Below, piece after piece: positions 1 through 7,797 of a DNA stretch of 36,630 bases (positions within the stretch are counted from its first letter, which is position 1; each line of letters opens with the position of its first letter). The DNA is from Nocardioidaceae bacterium (GTDB lineage Bacteria; Actinomycetota; Actinomycetes; Propionibacteriales; Nocardioidaceae): contig JAICRS010000002.1 of NCBI GenBank assembly GCA_025966335.1, positions 1 through 36,630 on the forward strand, written 5' to 3'. Made by a program: the position numbers and the translations under genes. The notes under the pieces were generated by a model. The model had not been told where the DNA came from. It made no database searches and saw only the letters and a list, made by a program, of their open reading frames with translations.

Positions 1-1
1 G

Positions 2-97
2 GCGGTGACCGAGTCGCTGGGTCGGCGCGAGGTGAAGGGCAAGGCCGAGCCGCTGGAGGTGTACCGGGGGGTGGCGCTCCAGTCGGAGGCGGTGTGA
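2..97 (+). CDS. Class III adenylate/guanylate cyclase, C-terminal end (partial)
   Basis: Only the last 31 codons are in the window; the reading frame is open from the left edge to a TGA at 95-97. The visible tail contains GRREVKGKAEPLEVYR, a sequence typical of the C-terminal end of class III nucleotide cyclase catalytic domains (the VKGKxEPxEVYRV strand). The full enzyme would convert ATP or GTP to a cyclic nucleotide. Its N-terminal domains are outside the window, so substrate and sensor domains cannot be judged. Confidence 0.7.
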   Translation, partial: AVTESLGRREVKGKAEPLEVYRGVALQSEAV

Positions 98-433
98 GTT
101 CAGCATGCAAGGGCTGAACCCTGGCGTCGCGGGGCCGCGCGACCGTTGGGCCGTTGCAGTTCAGCCTGTGAGTGCTGAATGGGGACGGCTCAGCGCCTTT
201 GGCCTCGTGCTCGTGCTGGTGGTGCTTCGGCCGCGGTGGTGTGCGTTCAGCATGTAGGTGCTGACCCAAGAGAGACCATGGCGGTCGCGGGGAGAGCGAT
301 TGTTGGGCGTTGGAGTTTCAGCCTGTGAGTGCTGAACGAGGACGGCCAGTGTCTTGGCCTCGCGCTCGCGCGGATGGTGCTCCTGCCGGGGGCGGCCGGA
401 GGCCGATCCGAGTTCAGCTCGTGAGCGCTGAAC
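98..433. repeat. Array of five 22-base palindromes GTTCAGC-N8-GCTGAAC inside two ~150-base repeat units
   Basis: Five imperfect palindromes lie at 98-119, 159-180, 245-266, 316-337 and 412-433. Each has 7-base arms GTTCAGC/GCTGAAC with at most one arm mismatch and a loop of exactly 8 bases. Copies two and four share the 20-mer TTCAGCCTGTGAGTGCTGAA. The sequence between them is also related: the stretch after copy 1 (GCGTCGCGGGG, GTTGGGC) and the one after copy 3 align over about 150 bases, so the array is two diverged tandem units (98-244 and 245-411), each with two palindromes, plus a third start at 412. No convincing gene lies in 98-554. As RNA each copy would form a hairpin; as DNA each could be a dimer binding or nuclease site. 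The role is unknown. Confidence 0.8.
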
Positions 434-521
434 TGAGAAAGGCCCGGCAAGAGAAGTCGTCACGTTTATTGCGCTCGGTCCCGTCTCGTCATCCAGAAGT
501 GTCGGACGACTTAAGTACGCT

Positions 522-537
522 TCGAACATACGTTCGA
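522..537. promoter_or_regulatory. LexA (SOS) box
   Basis: TCGAACATACGTTCGA is a perfect palindrome matching the actinobacterial/mycobacterial LexA operator TCGAAC-N4-GTTCGA. It ends 17 bases before the ATG at 555, where bound LexA would block the promoter. This predicts DNA-damage induction of the downstream HNH endonuclease gene. Some 13E12-family genes of Mycobacterium tuberculosis are also LexA-regulated, which fits. Confidence 0.88.
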
Positions 538-554
538 GACTATGGAGGTTGCGA

Positions 555-2072
555 ATGAAGACCGATACCGAGTTGGTTGCGGCGGATCTGAGCACTCTGT
601 CCAATCACGACCTGCTCGCCGGAGGGCTGGACGACGAGCTGAGGATGAACTTCTATGCCGCCCAGCGGCTCGCCCGGCTGGAGGAATACAGACGCAGGAT
701 GGAGGCCGATGTCAAGGCGCGCAAGGCGGCCGAGCCGCACTTCACGATGACGCCGATCCGGGAGACGGTGGTCGAAGCCGGTGAGCTGTGGGGACTGAGC
801 GAGGGCCGGGTCCGCGGCAGCCTGAGCACCTCTCGGACCCTGCAGGAACACTTTCTCGGGATCTGGCAGCTCTTCCGCACCGGTGCGCTCGACCCCTACA
901 AGGCATCGTTGATCGCCGACACCGCCAAGTTCAGCCTGGATCGACCGGCTGAGTTCGCCCGGTTCGCCGAGCGGCTCACGGCCTGGTTGATCAGACGCAT
1001 CCCCGATCATGATCCGTCACGGCCACGGTTGGTGAACTGCACGGTGAAGCAGCTGCGGAACAAGTTGAACTACGAGGTCAAGAAGCTCAAGTCGCGAAAG
1101 GACGAGAAGCGGTTCAAGCAGGCCTTCGCCGACCGTAAGGCTCAGGCCACTCTCGGAGACGACGGCATCGGGTGGCTGAACATCGGGAACACAGTGACGG
1201 ACGTCCAGCTCGCCGACCACCGGCTCACCCTGATCGCCAAGGCGCTACGCGCCCAAGGTGACGAGCGCACGATCGAACAGCTCCGTGCTGACCTGGCGAT
1301 CGACCTGATCGCCGGTCGGGTGGCGGTCGATGCCACCAACGCCGAGCTCGAGGACGAGGAACGCGAGGGTGAAGGCGCGTCGACCGGTGAGGGTGCCAAA
1401 GCGTCGGTCCGACGGCTCCCGACGTTGAACTATGCCAGGCCCATCCTCGCGGTGACCGTTCCGATCCAGACGCTGATGGGCATCTCCGACCACCCCGGCA
1501 TGCTCTCCGGCGGCACGACGATCCCGGCCTCGCTGGCCCGCAGAATCGCAGCCGACGAGGACTCCACCTGGTTCCGGATGCTGACCGACGAGCGGAACCA
1601 GTGCGTCGAGCTCTCGACGAAGTCCTATCGGCCCACCAAGGAGATCTGGCGCGATGTGGTGCTGCGGTACGGGACCTGCTATCGACGCAACTGTGATCGC
1701 GCGGCCACCGGTTGCGAGCTGGACCACGTGGAGGAGTTCCCCGCCGGGCCCACCTCGAACGAGAACCTCGAGCCCGCCTGCAAGCCCGACCACACGGCCA
1801 AGCACGCTCCGGGGTTCGGAGTCGAGAAGAACGATGACGGGACCGTGACCCTGCACACCAGGGCCGGGTTCAGCCACCGGGTGCAGCCGACCGAACAGCC
1901 CGCCACCACGAACTGGCCAGACCTGCGGTCCTGGGAGAGTCAGTACACGGCGACTGAGATCGTCGACGCCATCGCCTACCTCGCCGTCCGGGACGAGGCC
2001 ATGAACGACGGCCCCAGCTGCTACCTCGCCGAGGAAGACCGTTGGTTCCTCGATCACCCGTACGCCGCATGA
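555..2072 (+). CDS. DUF222 / 13E12-repeat family HNH endonuclease
   Basis: A 505-residue protein with the two-part architecture of the 13E12 family: an N-terminal, mostly helical DUF222 region (about residues 15-330) and a C-terminal HNH nuclease. The HNH core is visible as Asp390-His391, Asn404 and His413, with four cysteines (375, 380, 387, 409) that could hold a structural zinc. The start is ATG 555, preceded by GGAGG at 544-548; a TTG at 549 overlaps this spacing and is less likely. Proteins of this family occur in many copies in actinobacterial genomes and are suspected mobile or homing-type nucleases, but their substrate is not established. A perfect LexA box precedes the gene and the palindrome GTTCAGC-N8-GCTGAAC flanks it on both sides. 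All catalytic residues are present, so it is probably intact. Confidence 0.88.
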   Translation: MKTDTELVAADLSTLSNHDLLAGGLDDELRMNFYAAQRLARLEEYRRRMEADVKARKAAEPHFTMTPIRETVVEAGELWGLSEGRVRGSLSTSRTLQEHFLGIWQLFRTGALDPYKASLIADTAKFSLDRPAEFARFAERLTAWLIRRIPDHDPSRPRLVNCTVKQLRNKLNYEVKKLKSRKDEKRFKQAFADRKAQATLGDDGIGWLNIGNTVTDVQLADHRLTLIAKALRAQGDERTIEQLRADLAIDLIAGRVAVDATNAELEDEEREGEGASTGEGAKASVRRLPTLNYARPILAVTVPIQTLMGISDHPGMLSGGTTIPASLARRIAADEDSTWFRMLTDERNQCVELSTKSYRPTKEIWRDVVLRYGTCYRRNCDRAATGCELDHVEEFPAGPTSNENLEPACKPDHTAKHAPGFGVEKNDDGTVTLHTRAGFSHRVQPTEQPATTNWPDLRSWESQYTATEIVDAIAYLAVRDEAMNDGPSCYLAEEDRWFLDHPYAA

Positions 2073-2094
2073 GTTCAGCACCTCAGCTCTGAAC
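2073..2094. repeat. Sixth copy of the GTTCAGC-N8-GCTGAAC palindrome
   Basis: GTTCAGC at 2073-2079, an 8-base loop, and TCTGAAC at 2088-2094 (one arm mismatch). It begins on the base directly after the stop codon of the HNH gene, so the same element found five times upstream also bounds the gene downstream. As RNA it could act as a weak 3' hairpin; no U-tract follows. Confidence 0.75.
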
Positions 2095-2256
2095 CGCGGC
2101 GGGGGATCATCACCGCGGTCCTGCGCCAGGCGCCAGGATTCGTCCACAACCCTGCAGCGTGCCGCTCCTGACACAGGACGGAGGACAGGCACCGCCATAC
2201 GCCGGCAGACCTCCTAATGTCCGAGGAAAGTACCGGCGACAGCAAGGGACCTCAAC

Positions 2257-2562
2257 ATGCGCGTACTCGTCATCGGACTCGTCGCGATGCTCATGTTCAT
2301 CGGTGGCGCGGCGTTCGCTCGTTCCGGCTGGACTCCTCCGGACGGCACCATCACCGCGGTCAGCGGGTCGCGGGCACATGGCTTTCACGTGGAGTACCAC
2401 GGCCAACCCGACGCGTGGCTGCCCACGCGCTCCGAGTCGATTGCCGAGTGCGGTGAGTACGACCGCCGAATGAGGCAGGTGCGCTGCATCGTTCAGGTCC
2501 GGACCTGGTATCACGACCTCGGCGACATGAAACGGGCGCTGCGGCTGGCCCGAGACGGCTAG
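2257..2562 (+). CDS. Small secreted or membrane-anchored protein, function unknown
   Basis: A 101-residue protein whose first ~21 residues form a hydrophobic signal or anchor segment (MRVLVIGLVAMLMFIGGAAFA) ending in an Ala-x-Ala-like site. The rest is polar, with cysteines at about 65 and 75 that could form one disulphide outside the cell. AAGGGA lies about 8 bases before the ATG. No family is recognised. It is separated from the HNH gene by a 184-base gap and is convergent with the XdhC-type gene that ends at 2570. Confidence 0.6.
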   Translation: MRVLVIGLVAMLMFIGGAAFARSGWTPPDGTITAVSGSRAHGFHVEYHGQPDAWLPTRSESIAECGEYDRRMRQVRCIVQVRTWYHDLGDMKRALRLARDG

Positions 2563-2569
2563 CCCGGCC

Positions 2570-3085
2570 TCAACAGGACTGATGCGTGCTGTGCGCCGCT
2601 GCTGGAGCTGCTGGGCACTCGGCCGTTCCCGGCGCGAGATCCGGGTGGATCGGGCCCGGCCGGTTCTTCAGCGAACCTCCCTGGACTCCACGACGCACGG
2701 CCACCATCTCGGCGGCGATCGACAGCGCGATCTCCGCCGGGCTGTTCGCGCCGATGTCCAGGCCGACGGGCGTGTGCACCCGAGCCAGCTGGTCCTCGGT
2801 CACGCCATGGGCGAGCATCCACTCGCGCCGCCGATCTTGGGTCTTCCGCGAGCCCATCGCGCCGATGTACGACGTGCCGCTTTCCAGCGCGGCTGCGACC
2901 GCGGGACCGTCGACGTCGTCATGGTGGCTGAGCACCACCACCGAGTCGACGGCAGGAAGAGAGGCCACGGTGTCCTCGAGCGTGTCCACCACGGTCGGGG
3001 CCCAGCCGAGCGTGTCGGCGATCGACGTCAACGCGTCGGCCACCTCACCGCCGCCGACGATCAGCAGCGACTGCTCCCGGGTCAT
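2570..3085 (-). CDS. XdhC/CoxF-family protein, C-terminal Rossmann domain only
   Basis: A 171-residue protein with an N-terminal nucleotide-binding loop (LLIVGGGEVADAL), VVVLSHHDDVDGPAV and YIGAMGSRKTQDRRREWM, all characteristic of the XdhC_C domain found in proteins that mature or insert molybdenum cofactor for xanthine/CO dehydrogenases. The N-terminal XdhC_CoxI domain of full-length family members is absent. The start at 3085 was chosen because TAGGAT sits 7 bases upstream, the spacing seen at many starts here; an in-frame ATG at 3094 is possible. No molybdenum hydroxylase subunit is nearby, so its partner is unknown. It follows the YbdK ligase on the same strand after 26 bases. Confidence 0.75.
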   Translation of the reverse strand: MTREQSLLIVGGGEVADALTSIADTLGWAPTVVDTLEDTVASLPAVDSVVVLSHHDDVDGPAVAAALESGTSYIGAMGSRKTQDRRREWMLAHGVTEDQLARVHTPVGLDIGANSPAEIALSIAAEMVAVRRGVQGGSLKNRPGPIHPDLAPGTAECPAAPAAAHSTHQSC

Positions 3086-3111
3086 GGTGCCCATCCTAGA
3101 TCTGCCGGTCC

Positions 3112-4260
3112 TCAGGCCTGTAGCTCGCGGACGACGGAGTCGACGACCGCCACCAGGTTGCCGCCCGACTCCTCGGCCACCTTTCGCTGCCGCTGGTAGG
3201 AAGCACCGCATCTCGGGATGTCCGCGACCGAGGCGAGGTCATCGGTGCATCGGAGCCGGCCCGCCACCGGAGCGAGCCGTTCGAGCAGGTCGTCGAGGTC
3301 GTCGGTCACCAGCCGCTCGTTCCCGGCGGCGTCGAGGATGATCTCGGCGTCGAGACCGTAGCGCGCCGCCCGCCACTTGTTCTCCTGGACGTGCCAGGGC
3401 GGCATCGTCGGCAACGTCTCGCCCGCCGCGAGCCGCTCGTCGAGATCGACCACCAGACAGTGGATGAGCGCGACCAGGGCCCTCAGCTCCCGCAGCGTCG
3501 ACACCCCGTCGCACACGCGCACCTCGACCGTGCCCAGCCGCGGCGACGGCCGGACGTCCCAGCGCAGCTCGGTCAGGTCCTCGATGACGCCGGTCTTCTC
3601 CTGGCCCTCGACGAACGCCTCGAACTCCTCCCACCGCTCGAACTGGAACGGCAGGCCGGCGGTCGGCAGCTGCTGGAACATCATCGCCCGGTTGCTTGCG
3701 TAGCCGGTGTCCGTCCCGGACCAGATCGGCGAGGACGCGGAGAGTGCCTGCAGGTGCGGGAACTGGTTGAGCAGCGAGGAGATGATCGGCAGCACCCGTT
3801 CGCGATGCTGCACCCCGACGTGCACGTGCACTCCCCAGATGAGCATCTGTCGGCCCCACCACTGGGTGCGTGCGATCAGTTCCTCGTAGCGGTGCCCCGG
3901 CGTCAGCTGCTGCAGCGACCACTGCGCGAACGGGTGCGTGCCACCGCCGTAGAGGTCAACGCCCAGCTCGTCGGCCGCGGCACAGACCACCTCCATGGTC
4001 TGGCAGAGGTCGCCCATCGCCTCGTCCACGGTCTCGCAGATGCCGGTGACCAGCTCCACGGTGTTCCGCAACAGCTCCTTGTGCAGCCGGGACTCGTCGC
4101 GCTCGGCGCCCGTCTGCTGGTGCACCTTGTCGAAGAGGTCGGCAGCCGTGTTCGACAGGTCGCGCGTGGTCTTGTCGACCAGCGCGAACTCCCATTCCAC
4201 ACCCAGCGTGGGACGTGGCGACCCGAGAAATTCGATGCCCACGTCTCGATGGAACCACAT
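3112..4260 (-). CDS. Carboxylate-amine ligase, YbdK / GCS2 (glutamate-cysteine ligase-like) family
   Basis: A 382-residue protein close to the normal length of the YbdK subfamily of GCS2. It starts with the glutamate-binding segment TLGVEWEFALVD (about residues 15-26) and has GGGTHPFAQW, the HVHVGV metal/nucleotide segment, NRAMMFQQLPTAGLP and a late ENKWRAARYG motif. Family members join the gamma-carboxyl of glutamate to an amine using ATP; some have weak glutamate-cysteine ligase activity, and the true substrate is mostly unknown. The start MWFHRDVG at 4260 gives the standard N-terminus and lies 4 bases after the stop of the upstream SDR, so the two are probably co-translated. Confidence 0.85.
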   Translation of the reverse strand: MWFHRDVGIEFLGSPRPTLGVEWEFALVDKTTRDLSNTAADLFDKVHQQTGAERDESRLHKELLRNTVELVTGICETVDEAMGDLCQTMEVVCAAADELGVDLYGGGTHPFAQWSLQQLTPGHRYEELIARTQWWGRQMLIWGVHVHVGVQHRERVLPIISSLLNQFPHLQALSASSPIWSGTDTGYASNRAMMFQQLPTAGLPFQFERWEEFEAFVEGQEKTGVIEDLTELRWDVRPSPRLGTVEVRVCDGVSTLRELRALVALIHCLVVDLDERLAAGETLPTMPPWHVQENKWRAARYGLDAEIILDAAGNERLVTDDLDDLLERLAPVAGRLRCTDDLASVADIPRCGASYQRQRKVAEESGGNLVAVVDSVVRELQA

Positions 4261-4264
4261 CGGG

Positions 4265-4921
4265 CTAGCCGTCGTACGGCACCTCGACCTGCCAGCGTTC
4301 CTCCGGCACCGTGGCCGCCCGATGGAGCGCCTCGGCGACGAGATCGGGGGAGAACCGGGTGTCCGGATCCAGCGTTCCACGCACGGTCAGCGTCATCGCG
4401 CGGATCCCGTCGGGAGCCAGGGTGGCGTCGACGCTGTGGACCAGGTTGCGCAGTGCGGCCTTCTGTACGCCGAGCGACGCGGCCTCGTTCCAGGGATGAT
4501 CGGCGGCGACGCTGCCGGTCACCGTGATCCTGGCACCGGCGCCCATGAATGGTCGGGCCGCCTGCACCGACGTCAACAAGGCTGCAGCACCGAGCCGGAC
4601 GTCGTCGAGCAGCTCATCGGGGGTCAGCTCGAGCGGGTCCTTCTGCCGGAACACGCTGGGGTTGAAGTGGAGTACGTCGAGGTGACCGGTGTGTCCACCG
4701 AACCGGGTGATCGCCTCGGACAGCGCGGCGTCGTCGGTGATGTCGACGGCACTCCACCCGGTCGTGATCCCGGCCTGCTGCAGATGCCTGCCGAGGACCT
4801 CCAGCTTCTCCTCAGACCGGGCAATGAGGGCCACGTCGTACCCCGCACTCCCGAACCGGCGCGCGATCGAGGCACCCAGACCCGGTCCGGCGCCGACCAC
4901 GACGATGACGGGATTGCTCAT
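4265..4921 (-). CDS. SDR-family oxidoreductase-like protein lacking the catalytic Tyr
   Basis: A 218-residue Rossmann protein with the short-chain dehydrogenase cofactor loop GAGPGLG (residues 10-16) and a Ser in TVTGSVAA. Where classical SDRs have YxxxK, this protein reads LGVQK, so the Lys is kept but the catalytic Tyr is Leu. It may be a non-catalytic sensor or use a different mechanism; many annotated SDRs of this short type share such losses. TAGTCT lies 7 bases before the ATG, which suggests a leaderless transcript. It heads the group SDR, YbdK ligase, XdhC-type protein. Confidence 0.75.
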   Translation of the reverse strand: MSNPVIVVVGAGPGLGASIARRFGSAGYDVALIARSEEKLEVLGRHLQQAGITTGWSAVDITDDAALSEAITRFGGHTGHLDVLHFNPSVFRQKDPLELTPDELLDDVRLGAAALLTSVQAARPFMGAGARITVTGSVAADHPWNEAASLGVQKAALRNLVHSVDATLAPDGIRAMTLTVRGTLDPDTRFSPDLVAEALHRAATVPEERWQVEVPYDG

Positions 4922-4948
4922 GGCGCCGAGACTAGCGGCCGGGCGGGA

Positions 4949-5125
4949 TCAGCCGATCAGCTCGCTGCGCTCCGGGCGGTCGTCGGTGGCTGCGGCCAGG
5001 CGGACGAGGACTCGCTTGATGTCGGTCACCACGTCGGCCTCGTCATGGCCGAACGAGTTGAGGTAGGCGCGCATCGCGTTGCGGACCAGAGCGAGCTCAC
5101 TCTCGCTGAGATGGATCGTCTTCAT
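4949..5125 (-). CDS. Small conserved-looking protein (58 aa), function unknown
   Basis: An open frame of 58 codons starts MKTIHLSESELALVRNAM and ends RPERSELIG. It is rich in charged helix-forming residues, has no signal or membrane segment, and is divergent from the acetyltransferase gene at 5178. TACGCT sits 6 bases before the ATG, the same leaderless arrangement as its neighbours, and the SDR begins 27 bases downstream on the same strand. Evidence for being real is the promoter-like box, the compact spacing and amphipathic helical composition. No family is recognised. Confidence 0.6.
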   Translation of the reverse strand: MKTIHLSESELALVRNAMRAYLNSFGHDEADVVTDIKRVLVRLAAATDDRPERSELIG

Positions 5126-5177
5126 GAGTTCAGCGTAGGTCGGACCGGGGTCCCGTGACAGAGGTCAGAGGTCATCT

Positions 5178-5723
5178 GTGGACGACGATCGGCGGTCGGA
5201 TGAGAAGGTGTCCGACGTGACCCGGATCAGCCCACTCTCGGAAGCCGACCGCGACGAGCTCCTCGCCTTCGAGACCGACAACCGTGCCTACTTCGCCCGG
5301 TCCGTCCCGGACCGCGGCGACGCCTACTTCACCGCCTTCGACGAGCGACTCGAGCACCTCCTCGTCCTGCAGGAGGCCGGCACCGACCTGTTCTTCGTGG
5401 TGCGCGACGAGGCCGGAGCCGTCGTCGGACGGGTGAACCTGATGGACATCGAGAACGGTTCGGCGGAGCTGGGCTACCGGATCGCCGAGACCGCTGCGGG
5501 AAGGGGCCACGCTCGCGCCGCGCTGAGGCTCATCCTCACTGAGGCGGCACGGGCCGGGGTCCAGGTGGTCCGGGCGAAGACCACGGCGGACAACGTCGCC
5601 TCACAGCGGGTGCTCGAGTGCTGCGGTTTCCACCGGGTGTCTGGCGAACCGGCGCAGGTCGAGGGGCACGGCGGCCGGCTCCAGGAGGCCGTGCACTACG
5701 AACGGCGCCTCGCAGGTCAGTAG
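5178..5723 (+). CDS. GNAT-family N-acetyltransferase (RimJ/RimL type)
   Basis: A 181-residue protein with the acetyl-CoA-dependent GNAT fold: strand-rich centre ([20 protein letters not shown]), the acetyl-CoA pyrophosphate loop [18 protein letters not shown] (about 97-114) and the C-terminal [16 protein letters not shown] motif. RimJ/RimL-like enzymes acetylate N-termini or small amines; the substrate here is unknown. GTG 5178 has AGAGG six bases upstream; GTG 5217 with GAGAAGG before it would give a 168-residue version. The gene overlaps the convergent SpoIID gene by 7 bases. Confidence 0.85.
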   Translation: MDDDRRSDEKVSDVTRISPLSEADRDELLAFETDNRAYFARSVPDRGDAYFTAFDERLEHLLVLQEAGTDLFFVVRDEAGAVVGRVNLMDIENGSAELGYRIAETAAGRGHARAALRLILTEAARAGVQVVRAKTTADNVASQRVLECCGFHRVSGEPAQVEGHGGRLQEAVHYERRLAGQ

Positions 5724-7681
5724 CTCTCCCGGATCGACCGCACCCACGCCGACTTCAGCCCGAACAGGCTACGCAGGTAGTCGGCCTTGCCGGTGATGGT
5801 CCTGCTCTCGCCGGTGCTCGCCGTCGCCTTGACGGACCGGATCGCCCCGCCGTCGTACCGCCCGCTGATCGAGATCTTGTGGATGTCCTCGAGGTCGAAC
5901 AGGGACGCCATCGCGGACTGCCACCGGACCGTGGTCCAGGACCGGTTCGGGTTCTCGCTCGTCAACGACCACGGGTCGTCGACCGCGCGCAGGTAGGGCA
6001 CGGTGGCCGACCACACGTCCTCGGAGTTCAGCGTGTGCCCGCCCGACGAGGAGTAGTAGAAGGTCCCGGCCAGCTCGCCGTCGTAGGTGAGCACCTGTCC
6101 GTCGGTGCTGTTGACCGCGCTCACCCAGCGCTTGCCGTAGTGGCCGTCGTTGCCCTCGCTCTCCTTGCCCCAGCCGACGTAGGCCTGGTGGACCACGGAG
6201 TCGCGCAGGTTGCAGTCGCAGTCGGGCTTGAACCCGGCGCCGGTCCGCAGCGCGTACGTGCGGGCGATGATCGCCTGTGCCCGGAGCGCCTCGAGGTCCC
6301 ACGAGGACGGCATCTCTGCCACGCCGCGCAGGTACTCCGACTGGAGCCGCATCCTTACCACCGCGTTGAGCAGCCGGGTGTCGTGCTTGTGGATGACCAG
6401 CTCGCCGTGGCGGTACTCGCGGTTGTTGCCGAGCCGGACGACGGCCGGATCACCGGCGAGGTGTCGGGTGCCGCTCCAACGGATCCTGATCCGGTTGCCG
6501 CGCAGCGTGCTGACCTCGCCGGAGGCGTCGACCACGCGGGCCCGCACAGCTCGGTTGCCGCGGGTGAGCTGCACCCGTCCGGAGGGCTCCGACTCACTCG
6601 TCGTGTCGCGCAGCACCGCCCGCTCGACGCACCCGTGGCGGCGGATGGCGCAGATCTCCATCGCCGCCTCGCCGGTGAGTGCGCGCGGCCGGGCGGTGAT
6701 CCGGGCCGCGTGGTAGCGGACGTTGACCCCGACCAGCCGGCTGTCGTCGGCGCGCCCGAGCTCGGTGCCCCGGTAGTAGTGGCCGAGGATGTCGCTGACG
6801 CTCCGGCCGGCCTCGGCCATCGCCATCGCGCCGTACTGCGACAGGCCCACCCCGTGTCCCCAGCCCGAGCCGCGGAACGTGAACGACCGGGCGGGCGGGT
6901 GCGCGAAGGGCGCCGGCGGTGTCTCGGTGGCCGTGGTGGACCGGCGGGTGTGCGCGACGGCGCTGATTCGCACCGGATCCGAACCGCGGGTGACCACGCG
7001 GATCGTGCCGCTGTCGGCCGGCCGGACCCGGATCCGGATCCGCCTGTGCGCGTTCGCCGGGTAACTGCCGAGGTCGACCCGCCGGATCCGGTCCCGGCCG
7101 ATGTAGACGTCGACCACGCCGTACGCCGGCCCGGTCGCTGCGACCAGCCGGACCGTGGAGGTGTCCTTGGCGTACCGCAGGAGCAGCTTCGCCCGGTGGC
7201 GGCTCGTCTCGAGGGCGACGTTGCGGTAGAGGCTCTGGTCACGGACCGTGCGCCATCGGCGGACCCGGTCCAGGGCGGCGACGCGGGCCGGTCGGGAGAT
7301 CGTGCCGAAGCTCGAGATCGCGGTCACCGCATGGCGCATGCCGTCGGGCGCACCCACGGCGCGTACCCCGAACTGGCGGGTGCGGCCGGCGCCGACGAAC
7401 ACCGTCGTCCGGTTCCGGTCGACCGTCTTCAGCAGCTTCCACTCCCGAGGCAGACGGTGGTCGTAACGGGCGCCCTTGACGAACACCTGGTAGGACTCGG
7501 CGCCGCGCACGGTGGACCAGGCCAGCCGCTGGAACGGCGTGGACTGGAAGTGGCGGACCCGTTCGACGTCCGGCTTCGCGCCGAGCTCGGCGGCACCGGC
7601 CGGGGCGACCGCCAGCCCGAGCGCGACGACGGTGCTGGTGAGTGCGGCGACTGCGCACCTCAGGACGTGGTGCTTGGTCAA
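5717..7681 (-). CDS. Secreted SpoIID/LytB-domain protein
   Basis: A 654-residue exported protein. The N-terminus ([19 protein letters not shown], then a hydrophobic run to Ala-Gly-Ala-Ala) is a signal peptide. TTG 7681 was chosen because GGGGAAG lies 9 bases upstream; GTG 7687 and GTG 7717 are alternatives. After a region that looks like a fibronectin-type beta domain come [19 protein letters not shown] (about 268-286) and, later, [20 protein letters not shown] followed by IIARTYAL (about 445-470). Both are hallmark motifs of SpoIID/LytB, which bind or cleave denuded peptidoglycan glycans. Their order is reversed relative to Bacillus SpoIID. It probably acts on the cell wall outside the membrane; sporulation need not be implied. 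Confidence 0.85.
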   Translation of the reverse strand: MTKHHVLRCAVAALTSTVVALGLAVAPAGAAELGAKPDVERVRHFQSTPFQRLAWSTVRGAESYQVFVKGARYDHRLPREWKLLKTVDRNRTTVFVGAGRTRQFGVRAVGAPDGMRHAVTAISSFGTISRPARVAALDRVRRWRTVRDQSLYRNVALETSRHRAKLLLRYAKDTSTVRLVAATGPAYGVVDVYIGRDRIRRVDLGSYPANAHRRIRIRVRPADSGTIRVVTRGSDPVRISAVAHTRRSTTATETPPAPFAHPPARSFTFRGSGWGHGVGLSQYGAMAMAEAGRSVSDILGHYYRGTELGRADDSRLVGVNVRYHAARITARPRALTGEAAMEICAIRRHGCVERAVLRDTTSESEPSGRVQLTRGNRAVRARVVDASGEVSTLRGNRIRIRWSGTRHLAGDPAVVRLGNNREYRHGELVIHKHDTRLLNAVVRMRLQSEYLRGVAEMPSSWDLEALRAQAIIARTYALRTGAGFKPDCDCNLRDSVVHQAYVGWGKESEGNDGHYGKRWVSAVNSTDGQVLTYDGELAGTFYYSSSGGHTLNSEDVWSATVPYLRAVDDPWSLTSENPNRSWTTVRWQSAMASLFDLEDIHKISISGRYDGGAIRSVKATASTGESRTITGKADYLRSLFGLKSAWVRSIRESY

Positions 7682-7797
7682 GAACACGAGCTTCCCCGGA
7701 GTAGACGACGCCCGCACCTGTGACAGGAGAGGGTGTTGTGGTCATCGAGGCTAGTTGAAGTTCCGTCCCGCGGCTACCGGGCCGCTACATTCGGCGG

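Noticed and set aside
98-433. CRISPR array
   Set aside because: Repeats are only 22 bases with internal palindromes, the spacing is irregular (61-96 bases), the intervening sequence is itself repeated, and no cas gene is nearby.
161-604. Minus-strand open frame of 147 codons across the palindrome array
   Set aside because: It covers the repeats and the LexA box, has low-complexity, unconserved-looking sequence and overlaps the start of the HNH gene. Best explained as a chance frame in high-GC DNA.
5618-7723. 701-codon plus-strand open frame opposite the SpoIID gene
   Set aside because: It is Arg/Pro/Gly-rich shadow sequence; the minus strand carries clear SpoIID/LytB motifs and a signal peptide.
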